Positions 8,359 through 15,566 of a stretch of 17,414 nt of DNA are shown piece by piece (position 1 is the stretch's first letter; each line of letters starts with the position of its first letter). The notes beneath the pieces are model-generated. The model made no database searches. It saw nothing but the letters and a program-made list of their open reading frames with translations, and was not told the DNA's origin. Both the position numbers and the translations under genes were made by a program. This DNA comes from JBPEWY01 sp052032225. GTDB lineage: Bacteria; Bacteroidota; Bacteroidia; Flavobacteriales; Flavobacteriaceae. The stretch lies in assembly GCA_052032225.1 (NCBI GenBank), contig JBPEWY010000029.1, positions 1 through 17,414 of the forward strand, read 5' to 3'.

Positions 8359-8375
8359 CAAAAATACAGTATTTT
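8359..8375 (-). promoter_or_regulatory. ccsBA promoter -7 element overlapped by palindrome AAAATACTGTATTTT
   Basis: On the minus strand TATTTTTG (8359-8366) fits TAnnTTTG exactly, 33 bases before the ccsBA ATG; no TTG is seen at the -33 position. It is overlapped by a perfect 7+7 base palindrome with a one-base centre (8361-8375). The identical 15-mer, in the same orientation and offset relative to the -7 box, recurs at 9419-9433. This suggests a transcription factor site, though part of it may simply be promoter sequence. Confidence 0.5.
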
Positions 8376-8511
8376 ACTTAGAAAGCCCTACCCATGTACT
8401 TGCTTAGAATAGTTAAAAAAATGTTATTAGTTACACTGTAAGGATTTTTTTGTTTAACAGACTATATATGAGACTATTACAAACAAACATTAACCACCAA
8501 AACCAAATGCA

Positions 8512-8895
8512 ATGAACCGAAAAAGTTTTTTAAAGAAAATTGGAGGTTTACTTTTATTGAGTATTCCTGCTTATTCTTTACTTAGCTGTTCTAGCTCATC
8601 AGACGATGATGAAAACAACACGCCTCCTCCACCAAATTCTCAAGGAGATTGCTTAGCTAACGGAGCAACCGCAAGCTCAATTAGTGGTAATCATGGGCAT
8701 ACGTTAACTATCTCTAAAGATGATGTTGATGCCGGTGTAGAGAAAACATATTCTATTAAGGGAACATCTGGGCATGACCATTCTGTTACGCTCACTGCTT
8801 CTCATTTTACAAGTTTAAAAAGCAATCAATCAATAACCGTAAGTTCAACTGCCGGTGGTGGGCACACCCACTCGGTAACAGTATCCTGTGCATAA
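8512..8895 (+). CDS. Histidine-rich lipoprotein with repeated HxH motifs, possible metal binding
   Basis: 127 residues. The N-terminus MNRKSFLKKIGGLLLLS resembles a Tat-like signal with an RK instead of RR pair, and ends in the lipobox LLSC with lipidated Cys26, followed by a Ser/Asp linker (SSSSDDDENN, PPPP). The mature domain holds three related turns: GNHGHTLTIS (H61, H63), SGHDHSVTLT (H88, H90, plus H98) and GGHTHSVTVS (H118, H120). Each is an H-x-H pair followed by a beta strand of the form S/T-V/L-T-V/L. Cys47 and the penultimate Cys126 could form a disulfide. The spacing suggests a small beta protein binding Cu or Zn at the cell surface or periplasm; this is inference, since no named family is recognised. 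It is divergent from ccsBA and convergent with a haemoglobin gene, a haem/metal-flavoured setting. Confidence 0.8.
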   Translation: MNRKSFLKKIGGLLLLSIPAYSLLSCSSSSDDDENNTPPPPNSQGDCLANGATASSISGNHGHTLTISKDDVDAGVEKTYSIKGTSGHDHSVTLTASHFTSLKSNQSITVSSTAGGGHTHSVTVSCA

Positions 8896-8936
8896 ATCTC
8901 ATTATTAAGTTTTTGTTAGGTTATTGATTTTTTGAC

Positions 8937-8963
8937 GAAAGGCAACTTAAAAAGTTGCCTTTC
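8937..8963. terminator. Bidirectional hairpin terminator between lipoprotein and globin genes
   Basis: A perfect 12-base-pair stem, GAAAGGCAACTT (8937-8948) with AAGTTGCCTTTC (8952-8963), and a 3-base AAA loop. It sits 41 bases past the lipoprotein stop and 17 bases past the globin stop (minus strand), so it can end both convergent transcripts; T-containing stretches occur at the stem base on both strands. Confidence 0.8.
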
Positions 8964-8980
8964 TGATTTAGTGGTATGTT

Positions 8981-9370
8981 CTATTTTACCGGTCTGTTTT
9001 TAAAAATATCTATATGTATAAAGCTTGCCATTTTTCGCGCTCTGGTTTTTAAAATAAAAACTTCTTCGCCTTCAAAAAGTTCATCTAACGTTGCTACCCA
9101 ATAGTTTAACCAAACACCAAAATGATTTTGGTTTATTTGGTATTCTGCAAATGCATCAACTTTTCTATGAACTTCTATTGGGTTACCATCGTAAGAATTA
9201 GAAATAAACAATTGCTTACACCAAAAGTCTGTTAACTTGTTTAAATGCGCATCCCAATCTGTTATCATACCATTAAATATGGGACCTAACTCAGAATCTT
9301 TTCTAATTTTATTATAAAATGTATGCACTAATAAAGCTACTGCTTCTTTATTTTTTAACTGCTTTTTCAT
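8981..9370 (-). CDS. Group III truncated haemoglobin
   Basis: 129 residues, usual length for a 2-on-2 globin. Matches to group III: FYNKIRKDSELGPIFN (B helix with Tyr19 at B10 and the following PIFN), DWDAHLNKLTDFW (E helix with Trp50), and NHFGVWL, in which His83 is the likely proximal haem ligand within the HFxxWL pattern. These proteins bind O2, NO or other small ligands in the cytosol; the physiological role of group III members is poorly settled. The frame extends six codons further upstream (MCTFTA) to 9388, but the ATG at 9370 (MKKQLKNKEAVALLV) fits the family better. Its 70-base spacer to the divergent DUF2520 gene contains the palindrome at 9419-9433. It converges on the hairpin at 8937-8963. 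Confidence 0.9.
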   Translation of the reverse strand: MKKQLKNKEAVALLVHTFYNKIRKDSELGPIFNGMITDWDAHLNKLTDFWCKQLFISNSYDGNPIEVHRKVDAFAEYQINQNHFGVWLNYWVATLDELFEGEEVFILKTRARKMASFIHIDIFKNRPVK

Positions 9371-9418
9371 AGCGGTAAAAGTACACAATACTTAGTTTTT
9401 GAGCCTTTTTGTTGAAAA

Positions 9419-9435
9419 AAAATACTGTATTTTAG
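9419..9435 (+). promoter_or_regulatory. DUF2520-gene promoter -7 element overlapped by palindrome AAAATACTGTATTTT
   Basis: TATTTTAG (9428-9435), one mismatch from TAnnTTTG, ends five bases before the ATG at 9441, so the transcript would be leaderless or nearly so. The palindrome at 9419-9433 is the same 15-mer found at the ccsBA promoter (8361-8375), offset identically. It lies 49-63 bases upstream of the globin start, so a bound regulator could affect both divergent genes. Confidence 0.45.
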
Positions 9436-9440
9436 CCCCT

Positions 9441-10208
9441 ATGTTAAAGGTTGTAATTTTAGGATCAGGAAATATAGCTAGCCATTTATTGCCGGCAATT
9501 CACCAAAGTGGTGTAGCTACTGTTATTCAACAATACAGCCGATCGTTAAAAAAGCACCCTATAAATAAACTGGGAATTCCGGTAACTAACGATTTAAATG
9601 CATTAAAACCTGCTGATTTGTATGTGGTTTGTGTATCTGATGATGCTATACAAGAAGTTACAGAGCAAATTACTCCTAATACCGGTTTAGTAGTGCACAC
9701 TTCGGGTAGTGCTCCTTTATCGGCCATTGCTTCAAAACATAAAAAAGGGGTGTTCTACCCGCTTCAAACATTTTCTAAGTCTTTCCCGGTTAATATTAAA
9801 TCGGTCCCTATTTGTCTTGAAGCAGAAACAGAAGATGAGCTAAATAAGTTAGACACCCTTGCCAAAGCAATCTCTGAACACGTACACTATATTAATTCTG
9901 AACAAAGACAAGCATTACATTTAGCAGCTGTTTTTGTAAATAACTTTGTGAATCATTTATATCATATTGCTTTTGAAATTTGCGTAGATAACAAAGTGCC
10001 TTTTACCATTTTAGAACCACTAATTGAAGAGACTGCTAAAAAGGCGCTACAATTAGGTCCGTATCAAGCACAAACCGGACCCGCAAAACGGTTTGACAAT
10101 AAAACAATACAAAAACACGTAGAAGCATTAAAATTTATTTCACAAAAAGAAATATACAATTTACTTACCCACTCTATTCAAGAAACCTATGGAAGAAAAA
10201 AGCTATAA
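9441..10208 (+). CDS. Rossmann-fold protein with DUF2520 domain (NADP-dependent oxidoreductase-like)
   Basis: 255 residues. The N-terminal half is an NAD(P)-binding Rossmann fold: MLKVVILGSGNIASHLLPAI with the GxGNxA nucleotide loop at 8-13, then ADLYVVCVSDDAIQEV (about 62-77) and VVHTSGSAP (about 90-98), resembling F420-dependent NADP oxidoreductase and ketopantoate-reductase-like folds. The C-terminal half is the all-helical DUF2520 domain, with QRQALHLAAVFVNNFVNHLY (about 156-175) and GPYQAQTGPAKRFD (about 207-220). The reaction is unknown. The frame can be extended to a TTG at 9399, but that would cross the promoter-like element, so ATG 9441 is preferred. Its end overlaps the start of the KdsC-like gene by 20 bases, so the two are surely co-transcribed, and it heads a tight five-gene run. 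Confidence 0.88.
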   Translation: MLKVVILGSGNIASHLLPAIHQSGVATVIQQYSRSLKKHPINKLGIPVTNDLNALKPADLYVVCVSDDAIQEVTEQITPNTGLVVHTSGSAPLSAIASKHKKGVFYPLQTFSKSFPVNIKSVPICLEAETEDELNKLDTLAKAISEHVHYINSEQRQALHLAAVFVNNFVNHLYHIAFEICVDNKVPFTILEPLIEETAKKALQLGPYQAQTGPAKRFDNKTIQKHVEALKFISQKEIYNLLTHSIQETYGRKKL

Positions 10209-10719
10209 AGAGTATTTAGAACATATTACCACGTTTGTGTTTGATGTAGATGGTGTATTAACCGACGGCACCATAATTATTACTACTGATGGGCAACAGC
10301 TTAGAAACATGAATTTAAAAGATGGCTATGCTCTTAAAACCGCTATACAAAAAGGATATAATGTTTGTATAATCTCCGGAGGGAGTAATGAAGGTGTTAG
10401 AGCACGCTTAAAAGGTTTAGGAGTAACTGATATTTACCTTGGTGTACACCATAAAACCGAAAAATTAGATGAGTATTTTGATATTTACAACATAAAACCC
10501 GAAAACGTATTGTATATGGGTGATGATATTCCTGATTTACCTGCAATGCAAATGGTTGGTTTACCGTGTTGCCCTAACGATGCTGCTCCGGAAATTAAAG
10601 ATATAAGCAAATATGTATCACACAAAAAAGGAGGTAAAGGCTGTGTTAGAGATGTTATAGAGCAAGTACTAAAAGTACAAGGTAAATGGAATACTAATTT
10701 TGATGCTAAATACGATTAA
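10189..10719 (+). CDS. HAD-IIIA phosphatase, KdsC-like (3-deoxy-D-manno-octulosonate 8-phosphate phosphatase)
   Basis: 176 residues, the normal length for the capless, tetrameric C0 HAD phosphatases. Motif I is FDVDGVLTDGTI with nucleophile Asp19 and acid/base Asp21; motif II IISGG (61-65); Lys89 in GVHHKTEKL as motif III; motif IV YMGDDIPDLPAM with Asp112-Asp113 for Mg2+. The C-terminal GGKGCVRDVIEQVL corresponds to the GG-x-G-x-VRE tail that reaches into the neighbouring subunit in KdsC. KdsC frees Kdo for lipopolysaccharide core synthesis; the usual partners kdsA, kdsB and kdsD are not in view, so another sugar phosphate remains possible. Start overlaps the end of the DUF2520 gene by 20 bases; only 11 bases separate it from maf. 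Confidence 0.87.
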   Translation: MEEKSYKEYLEHITTFVFDVDGVLTDGTIIITTDGQQLRNMNLKDGYALKTAIQKGYNVCIISGGSNEGVRARLKGLGVTDIYLGVHHKTEKLDEYFDIYNIKPENVLYMGDDIPDLPAMQMVGLPCCPNDAAPEIKDISKYVSHKKGGKGCVRDVIEQVLKVQGKWNTNFDAKYD

Positions 10720-10730
10720 TTATAGTTTTT

Positions 10731-11321
10731 ATGCTTAAAGAAAAACTTAAAAACTACCAAATAATACTGGCCTCCGGCTCGCCCAGAAGACAACAACTAT
10801 TTAAAGATTTAGGGGTAGATTTTAAAGTTATAGTTAAACCGGTTGACGAAGTTTATCCGGAGCGTTTAAAAAAAAGTGAAATATCAGACTATTTAGCACA
10901 GCTAAAATCGCTCCCCTTTAAAGATTCTTTAAAAGACAACGAACTAGTTATTACATCTGATACTATTGTTTGGCATAACAATCAAGCCCTCGGGAAACCA
11001 ACATCAAGAGAGCATGCCATACAAATGTTACAATCACTATCTAACAGCACACACCAAGTAATTACATCGGTTTGTTTTACTACTAAAAAGCTGCAAAAAA
11101 CTGTAAATGCTACTACACATGTTACTTTTAAAGAATTAACTACAGATGAAATAACTTTTTATGTAGATACTTACAAACCTTTTGATAAAGCTGGAGCATA
11201 CGGCATTCAAGAATGGATTGGTTTTGTGGGCGTTAGTAAAATAGAAGGCTCTTATTTTAATGTAATGGGGCTTCCGTTACATCTTGTTTACAAAACGTTA
11301 ATGAGTATGGTTACGCCCTAA
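10731..11321 (+). CDS. maf: Maf family nucleotide pyrophosphatase
   Basis: 196 residues, normal family length. Signature residues: ASGSPRRQQL (14-23) at the nucleotide phosphate site, KPVDEVYPE (36-44), SDTIVW (76-81) with the likely catalytic Asp77, LGKP (87-90), and DKAGAYGIQEW (152-162). Maf proteins hydrolyse non-canonical or excess nucleoside triphosphates (dTTP, UTP, m7GTP) to monophosphates in the cytosol and were first linked to septum formation. QEW in the last motif and the overall pattern suit the dTTP/UTP (YhdE-like) subgroup, but this is not certain. It follows the KdsC-like gene by 11 bases and precedes a lipoprotein gene by 32 bases, all on the same strand. Confidence 0.93.
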   Translation: MLKEKLKNYQIILASGSPRRQQLFKDLGVDFKVIVKPVDEVYPERLKKSEISDYLAQLKSLPFKDSLKDNELVITSDTIVWHNNQALGKPTSREHAIQMLQSLSNSTHQVITSVCFTTKKLQKTVNATTHVTFKELTTDEITFYVDTYKPFDKAGAYGIQEWIGFVGVSKIEGSYFNVMGLPLHLVYKTLMSMVTP

Positions 11322-11353
11322 GTAATTTGTATTTTTAAACAAACTACTAAAAC

Positions 11354-12295
11354 ATGAGGGTAAAACACTACACAAAACACTTTTGTATTTACATTTTTGC
11401 ATTTATACTATTTTTTGTTTCATGCCAAAAAAACGATGCAGTTAAAACTGAAGCTGTAAAGCACGAAAGTAAAACCGGTGTAAAAGTTACATCTTTAACT
11501 AATGATTTTAAGGCTTACTGGTATGATGGTAATGCAGAGCTTACATCGTACAAAATTCAGCAAGCCAGATATGGAGAGCTTAGAGCAGGTAACGCCGTTT
11601 TAATTTACGTTACAGAACCCTTTTTAAAAACCAAACAAGTTAAGGCCAACAAGGTAAGTAAAGAGAGTACATCGGTTTTAAAACTTAATAAAACAACCAA
11701 TTTTTTAACAGGTATTTATCCGTACAGCATACTATCTAGCACTTTTTATCCGGTATCTAATAACAGTCATGCTTTAAAAGTATCGGCTTCTATTCAAGAA
11801 TGGTGCGGACACGTTTATACGCAACTTAATAATAGAGATGATTTTGAAGTAGAACTTCACTCGTATTTTGAATCGGAAGCAGATACTTTATTTAAAGTTG
11901 AAAAACATATTCTTGAAAATGAAATCTGGACTAAACTAAGAGTTGATCCCGAAAGTTTACCAACCGGAGAAATTAAAATTATCCCTTCTTTGGCGTTTAG
12001 CAGGCTAAAACATGTTGCTATTAAACCCTACAATGCTACTGCTTCTTTAGAAGTTACAGATACCATAGCCACCTACGCTATTGTGTACAAAGACCTGGTG
12101 CGATCTTTAAAAATATTTTTTGAACCTAATTTTCCATATGCCATTACCGGCTGGGAAGAAACTTATAAAAGCGGGTTTGCATCAAACGCAAAACTTCTTA
12201 CATCAACCGCTACAAAAATTAAAACAATTAAACTTCCGTATTGGCAAAAAAATGCTACTTCTCATGTATCTTTGCGAGACACCTTAGGTTTATAA
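11354..12295 (+). CDS. Conserved-looking lipoprotein of unknown function
   Basis: 313 residues. Signal peptide with basic MRVKHYTKH, hydrophobic FCIYIFAFILFF, and lipobox VSC giving lipidated Cys24, followed by QKND. The mature protein is rich in beta-type segments: FKAYWYDGNAELTSYKIQQA, RYGELRAGNAVLIYVTEPF, TTNFLTGIYPYSILSSTFYP, SIQEWCGHVYTQLNN, FEVELHSYFESEADT, and a late FPYAITGWEETY. No catalytic motif is recognised. From memory, homologues in flavobacterial genomes are sometimes labelled 'septum formation inhibitor Maf', which is probably a name carried over from the neighbouring true maf; nothing in this sequence resembles Maf. It is probably anchored in the outer membrane or periplasm and co-transcribed with maf (32 bases) and the MscS-like gene (4 bases). 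Confidence 0.8.
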   Translation: MRVKHYTKHFCIYIFAFILFFVSCQKNDAVKTEAVKHESKTGVKVTSLTNDFKAYWYDGNAELTSYKIQQARYGELRAGNAVLIYVTEPFLKTKQVKANKVSKESTSVLKLNKTTNFLTGIYPYSILSSTFYPVSNNSHALKVSASIQEWCGHVYTQLNNRDDFEVELHSYFESEADTLFKVEKHILENEIWTKLRVDPESLPTGEIKIIPSLAFSRLKHVAIKPYNATASLEVTDTIATYAIVYKDLVRSLKIFFEPNFPYAITGWEETYKSGFASNAKLLTSTATKIKTIKLPYWQKNATSHVSLRDTLGL

Positions 12296-12299
12296 ACAT

Positions 12300-12839
12300 A
12301 TGGATGCTTTTTTAGTTACTTACAGAGACGAGCTGTTACAGACTATATTACTCTTAATAGTTTTACTTATTACCCATTATTTAGTAGTACAAACTATTAG
12401 ACGAGTAGGTAAAATAAGCGATCTTAACAAAGTAAGAACACGGCTTATTATTAAATATGTTAATATTACATTCATAGTAATTAGCCTTGCCGTTTTAAGT
12501 ATTATTTGGAGTGTAGATTATAAAGATATTGGTTTACTCTTATCGTCTATTTTTGCCGTAATTGGAGTGGCATTATTTGCACAGTGGTCTATTTTAAGCA
12601 ATATAACATCGGGAGTAATTTTATTTTTCTCTTTCCCTTATAAAATTGGTGATAGAATTAGAATTCAAGACAAAGATTTTCCTAATGAAACAATCATAGA
12701 AGACATAAAAGCTTTTCATATAAATCTACGTACAGACGATGGTGAGCTTATTACCTATCCTAATAACCTATTATTACAAAAAGGTGTTGTTTTGCTCGAA
12801 AAATATGGTCAAACAGACGATGGTTCAGATTCAGTTTAA
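12300..12839 (+). CDS. Short MscS-like mechanosensitive channel
   Basis: 179 residues with three hydrophobic segments (about 13-31, 52-71, 79-112). The third matches the MscS pore helix and its exit into the beta domain: IFAVIGVALFAQWSILSNIT (84-103) followed by SGVILFFSFPYKIGDRIRI (104-122), then a short beta domain with NLRTDDGELITYPNNLLLQK (142-161), the usual 'xNxxL' end of the domain. It stops there: the C-terminal alpha/beta cage of the 286-residue E. coli MscS is absent. The stop is followed by clean intergenic sequence and no broken frame is seen, so it appears to be a natural short form, known in this phylum, rather than a truncation. Only 4 bases separate it from the lipoprotein gene; it is the last gene of the run. 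Confidence 0.87.
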   Translation: MDAFLVTYRDELLQTILLLIVLLITHYLVVQTIRRVGKISDLNKVRTRLIIKYVNITFIVISLAVLSIIWSVDYKDIGLLLSSIFAVIGVALFAQWSILSNITSGVILFFSFPYKIGDRIRIQDKDFPNETIIEDIKAFHINLRTDDGELITYPNNLLLQKGVVLLEKYGQTDDGSDSV

Positions 12840-12908
12840 TTACTCTGAGTAACTTACATTGTATTGTTAAAGATTATTTAAAAAAACACCCAAGGCTTTT
12901 ATTCTTTA

Positions 12909-12916
12909 TATATTTG
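12909..12916 (+). promoter_or_regulatory. Candidate -7 element for the PIG-L / peptide / symporter operon
   Basis: TATATTTG is an exact TAnnTTTG match 22 bases before the ATG at 12939, in the only sizeable gap (99 bases) between the MscS-like gene and this operon. No TTG is found 19-21 bases upstream, so the -33 element is weak or absent. Confidence 0.45.
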
Positions 12917-12938
12917 AAATAAACCAAAAACCACCGCC

Positions 12939-15461
12939 ATGCAAAAAGTTATCGTATTCTTTTTTGGAATACTGTTTTGTTTTGCGCAAACCTTTGCTCA
13001 AGCTCCCAAAAAATTAACTCCTTCAGAGATACATCATGCCATACAAAAACTAAACTTTTTAGGCACTGCGCTTTATGTGGCAGCACATCCGGATGATGAA
13101 AACACAAGACTTATATCGTATTTATCCAACAATGTTAAAGCCAGAACCGCTTATTTATCTATCACCCGAGGAGATGGTGGTCAAAATTTAATTGGCCCAG
13201 AGCTAAGAGAGCTTTTAGGTGTTTTACGTACACAAGAACTTTTGGCCGCAAGACGTGTTGATGGTGGTGAACAATTATTTACAAGAGCAAACGATTTTGG
13301 ATACTCTAAACACCCAGACGAAACGTTAAGCATTTGGGACAAAGACAAGGTGCTTGCAGATGTGGTTTGGGCAATTAGAACTTTTAAACCCGATATTATT
13401 ATTAACCGTTTTAACCACAGAACTCCCGGTTCTACACACGGTCATCATACCTCTTCGGCAATGTTAAGTTTAGAAGCTTTTGATTTGGCAGGAGATAAAA
13501 ATGTTTACCCCGAGCAACTAAAGCACACAAAACCATGGCAACCAAAGCGTTTGTTTTTTAATACCTCTTGGTGGTTTTACGGAAGCCCTGAAAATTTTGA
13601 AAAAGCCGATAAATCTAACATGCTAAAAATGGATGTTGGAGTTTATTATCCGTTTAAAGGATTGTCTAATAATGAAATTGCAGCTATAGCCAGCAGCCAG
13701 CACCTATGCCAAGGGTTTGGAAGGCTAAGTGTTAGAGGCACTCAAGATGAATATGTTGAACTTTTAAAAGGTGATTTGCCTCAAGACAAAAGCAATATTT
13801 TTGATGGTATTAATACTACTTGGACAAGAGTTAAGGGCGGTAAAGCAATAGCAGCTATTTTGCATAAAGTAGAGAAAGAATTTAATTTTATTAATCCTTC
13901 AGAACATTTATCGGATTTAGTAAAAGCTTATAGTTTAATTAAACAATTAGAAGATCCTTATTGGAGAGCATTAAAAACTAAAGAGATAACCACTATTATA
14001 GAAGCTGTTACAGGATTATATTTAGAAGCAACCAGTACAGAATCTAATACCATTCCCGGAGCTACATTTACAGTTAATTTAGAAGCTGTTAATCGTAGCC
14101 CTGCATCTATTTTTTTAAATAGTGTAACTGTATTACCTACAAATAAGCAAGAAAACATAAATACCCAATTACAAAATAACGAGCGCAATACTTTTAAACT
14201 AACCGTTTCACTCCCTGAAAATCATCCTTATTCTGCTCCGTATTGGCTAACAGAAGCCGGAAGCTTGGGAATGTATAAAGTGTCTGACATGACCCTTATT
14301 GGAAAACCGGAATCTCCAAGACCTGTGTCGGTTATTTTTAATTTAAAAATTGACGATGAACTAATACCGATTAAAAAAGACGTAGTTTACAGGTTCTCTA
14401 AACCGGATAAAGGAGAGTTGTATGAACCTTTTCAAGTTTTACCTCCTGTTAGTGTATCTGTAGCCAATAAAGTACTTGTGTTTTCTAATGGCTCAAAACA
14501 AGTGCCTGTTACCGTTAAAGCGCTAGCTGGTAACGTAAATGGCACGGTAAGTATTAATGTACCGGAAGGATGGCAAGTAAGTCCAAATAAAATCTCGTAT
14601 ACTATTAAAGACAAAGGCAATCAAACTACTGCTCTATTTACATTAACCCCACCTGAAAATGAGAGTGAAGGATATATATATCCGCAAGTAACGTTTAACA
14701 ATCAAAACTATAGTAAAGAGCTTATAGAGATTGATTACGACCACATACCAAAACAGTCTGTTTTATTGCCGGCTAAGGCTAAAGTGGTTAGATTAAATAT
14801 TAATAAAGCAGGAGAAAATATCGGCTATATTATGGGTGCCGGCGATCAGGTTCCTGAGAGTCTACGTCAAATTGGTTACAACGTAGTTATATTAGATCCT
14901 AAAACAATTACTCCCGAATATTTAGCTCGATTTGATGCTATTGTGGTGGGAATTAGAGCATACAATGTTGTAGAAGAGCTTCCTTTTAAACAACCTATGT
15001 TGTTAGAATATGTAAAAAATGGCGGTAACTTAATTGTACAATATAATACTTCAGGAAGACGCGGTGTAGATGTAATGCCTCCGTATCCGCTTACAATATC
15101 CAGAGACCGTGTTACACAAGAAAATTCGCCGGTTACTATTTTAAACAAACAACATTCTTTAGTTAACTTCCCAAATAAAATTACCGAGAAAGATTTTGAT
15201 GGATGGACTCAAGAACGTGGACTTTATTTTCCGAATAAATGGGACTCAAACTACACCCCTATTTTAGAAATGCACGATAAAGGAGAATCACCAAAGCAAG
15301 GAAGCTTGTTAGTAGCTCCTTACGGAAAAGGTTATTATATTTATACCGGATTGAGTTTTTTTAGAGAGCTTCCAGCAGGTGTTCCGGGTGCTTTTAAACT
15401 CTTTGCAAACATGCTCTCTATAGGGAACAATCAAGTAAAAAAAGAAAACATAAAAGGATAG
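12939..15461 (+). CDS. Secreted multidomain PIG-L/LmbE family deacetylase
   Basis: 840 residues. Signal peptide MQKVIVFFFGILFCFAQTFA with cleavage near Ala20-Gln21, so it works in the periplasm or outside. The catalytic LmbE/PIG-L domain spans about 35-290: AAHPDDE (48-54) supplies His50 and the Asp pair for zinc and catalysis, ITRGDGGQNLIGPELRELLG (75-94) is the conserved loop, and HGHHTSSA (167-174) gives the third metal ligand. About 365-480 and 498-590 are two beta-sandwich regions, the second resembling an NEW3-type domain (VSVSVANKVLVF to ENESEGYIYPQVTF). The C-terminus, about 625-830, looks like a ThuA/class I amidotransferase-like flavodoxin fold (FDAIVVGIRAY, VKNGGNLIVQYNTSG, GKGYYIYTGLSFFRELPAG). 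The family removes N-acetyl groups from GlcNAc-type substrates; the actual substrate is unknown. It is followed after 3 bases by a tiny peptide gene and then a symporter, suggesting hydrolysis outside and uptake of the product. Confidence 0.9.
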   Translation: MQKVIVFFFGILFCFAQTFAQAPKKLTPSEIHHAIQKLNFLGTALYVAAHPDDENTRLISYLSNNVKARTAYLSITRGDGGQNLIGPELRELLGVLRTQELLAARRVDGGEQLFTRANDFGYSKHPDETLSIWDKDKVLADVVWAIRTFKPDIIINRFNHRTPGSTHGHHTSSAMLSLEAFDLAGDKNVYPEQLKHTKPWQPKRLFFNTSWWFYGSPENFEKADKSNMLKMDVGVYYPFKGLSNNEIAAIASSQHLCQGFGRLSVRGTQDEYVELLKGDLPQDKSNIFDGINTTWTRVKGGKAIAAILHKVEKEFNFINPSEHLSDLVKAYSLIKQLEDPYWRALKTKEITTIIEAVTGLYLEATSTESNTIPGATFTVNLEAVNRSPASIFLNSVTVLPTNKQENINTQLQNNERNTFKLTVSLPENHPYSAPYWLTEAGSLGMYKVSDMTLIGKPESPRPVSVIFNLKIDDELIPIKKDVVYRFSKPDKGELYEPFQVLPPVSVSVANKVLVFSNGSKQVPVTVKALAGNVNGTVSINVPEGWQVSPNKISYTIKDKGNQTTALFTLTPPENESEGYIYPQVTFNNQNYSKELIEIDYDHIPKQSVLLPAKAKVVRLNINKAGENIGYIMGAGDQVPESLRQIGYNVVILDPKTITPEYLARFDAIVVGIRAYNVVEELPFKQPMLLEYVKNGGNLIVQYNTSGRRGVDVMPPYPLTISRDRVTQENSPVTILNKQHSLVNFPNKITEKDFDGWTQERGLYFPNKWDSNYTPILEMHDKGESPKQGSLLVAPYGKGYYIYTGLSFFRELPAGVPGAFKLFANMLSIGNNQVKKENIKG

Positions 15462-15464
15462 CTT

Positions 15465-15566
15465 ATGACCGATAAGTTAAAATGGAATAAATGGTACACT
15501 ATTGTTTTAATACTGAACGCTCTCTACATTATTGTTTTTTATTTAATAATGACAGGTAACAGATAA
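15465..15566 (+). CDS. 33-residue single-helix membrane peptide, possible symporter partner
   Basis: ATG 15465 to TAA 15564-15566. The peptide starts with a charged, tryptophan-containing head (MTDKLKWNKWYT), continues with about 17 hydrophobic residues (IVLILNALYIIVFYLIM) and ends TGNR. It begins 3 bases after the PIG-L stop, and its last base is the first base of the symporter ATG (TAATG), so it fills the spacer exactly and its translation should feed directly into the symporter. Without it there would be an unexplained 104-base gap in an otherwise tight operon. Amphipathic Trp/Lys residues next to the helix suit a cytosolic-in orientation. It may be a small accessory subunit of the transporter or a coupling leader; neither is established. 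No named family is recognised. Confidence 0.72.
   Translation: MTDKLKWNKWYTIVLILNALYIIVFYLIMTGNR

Noticed and set aside
8326..8361. TTG start giving ccsBA 12 more residues.
   Set aside because: The TTG falls within a perfect TAnnTTTG promoter box, and family members start close to the first helix.
13958..15148. Open frames of 60-90 codons on the minus strand inside the PIG-L gene, and similar antisense frames inside the MATE, ccsBA and symporter genes.
   Set aside because: They lie wholly within well-supported genes, lack recognisable motifs or signals and have no promoter; they are coding shadows.
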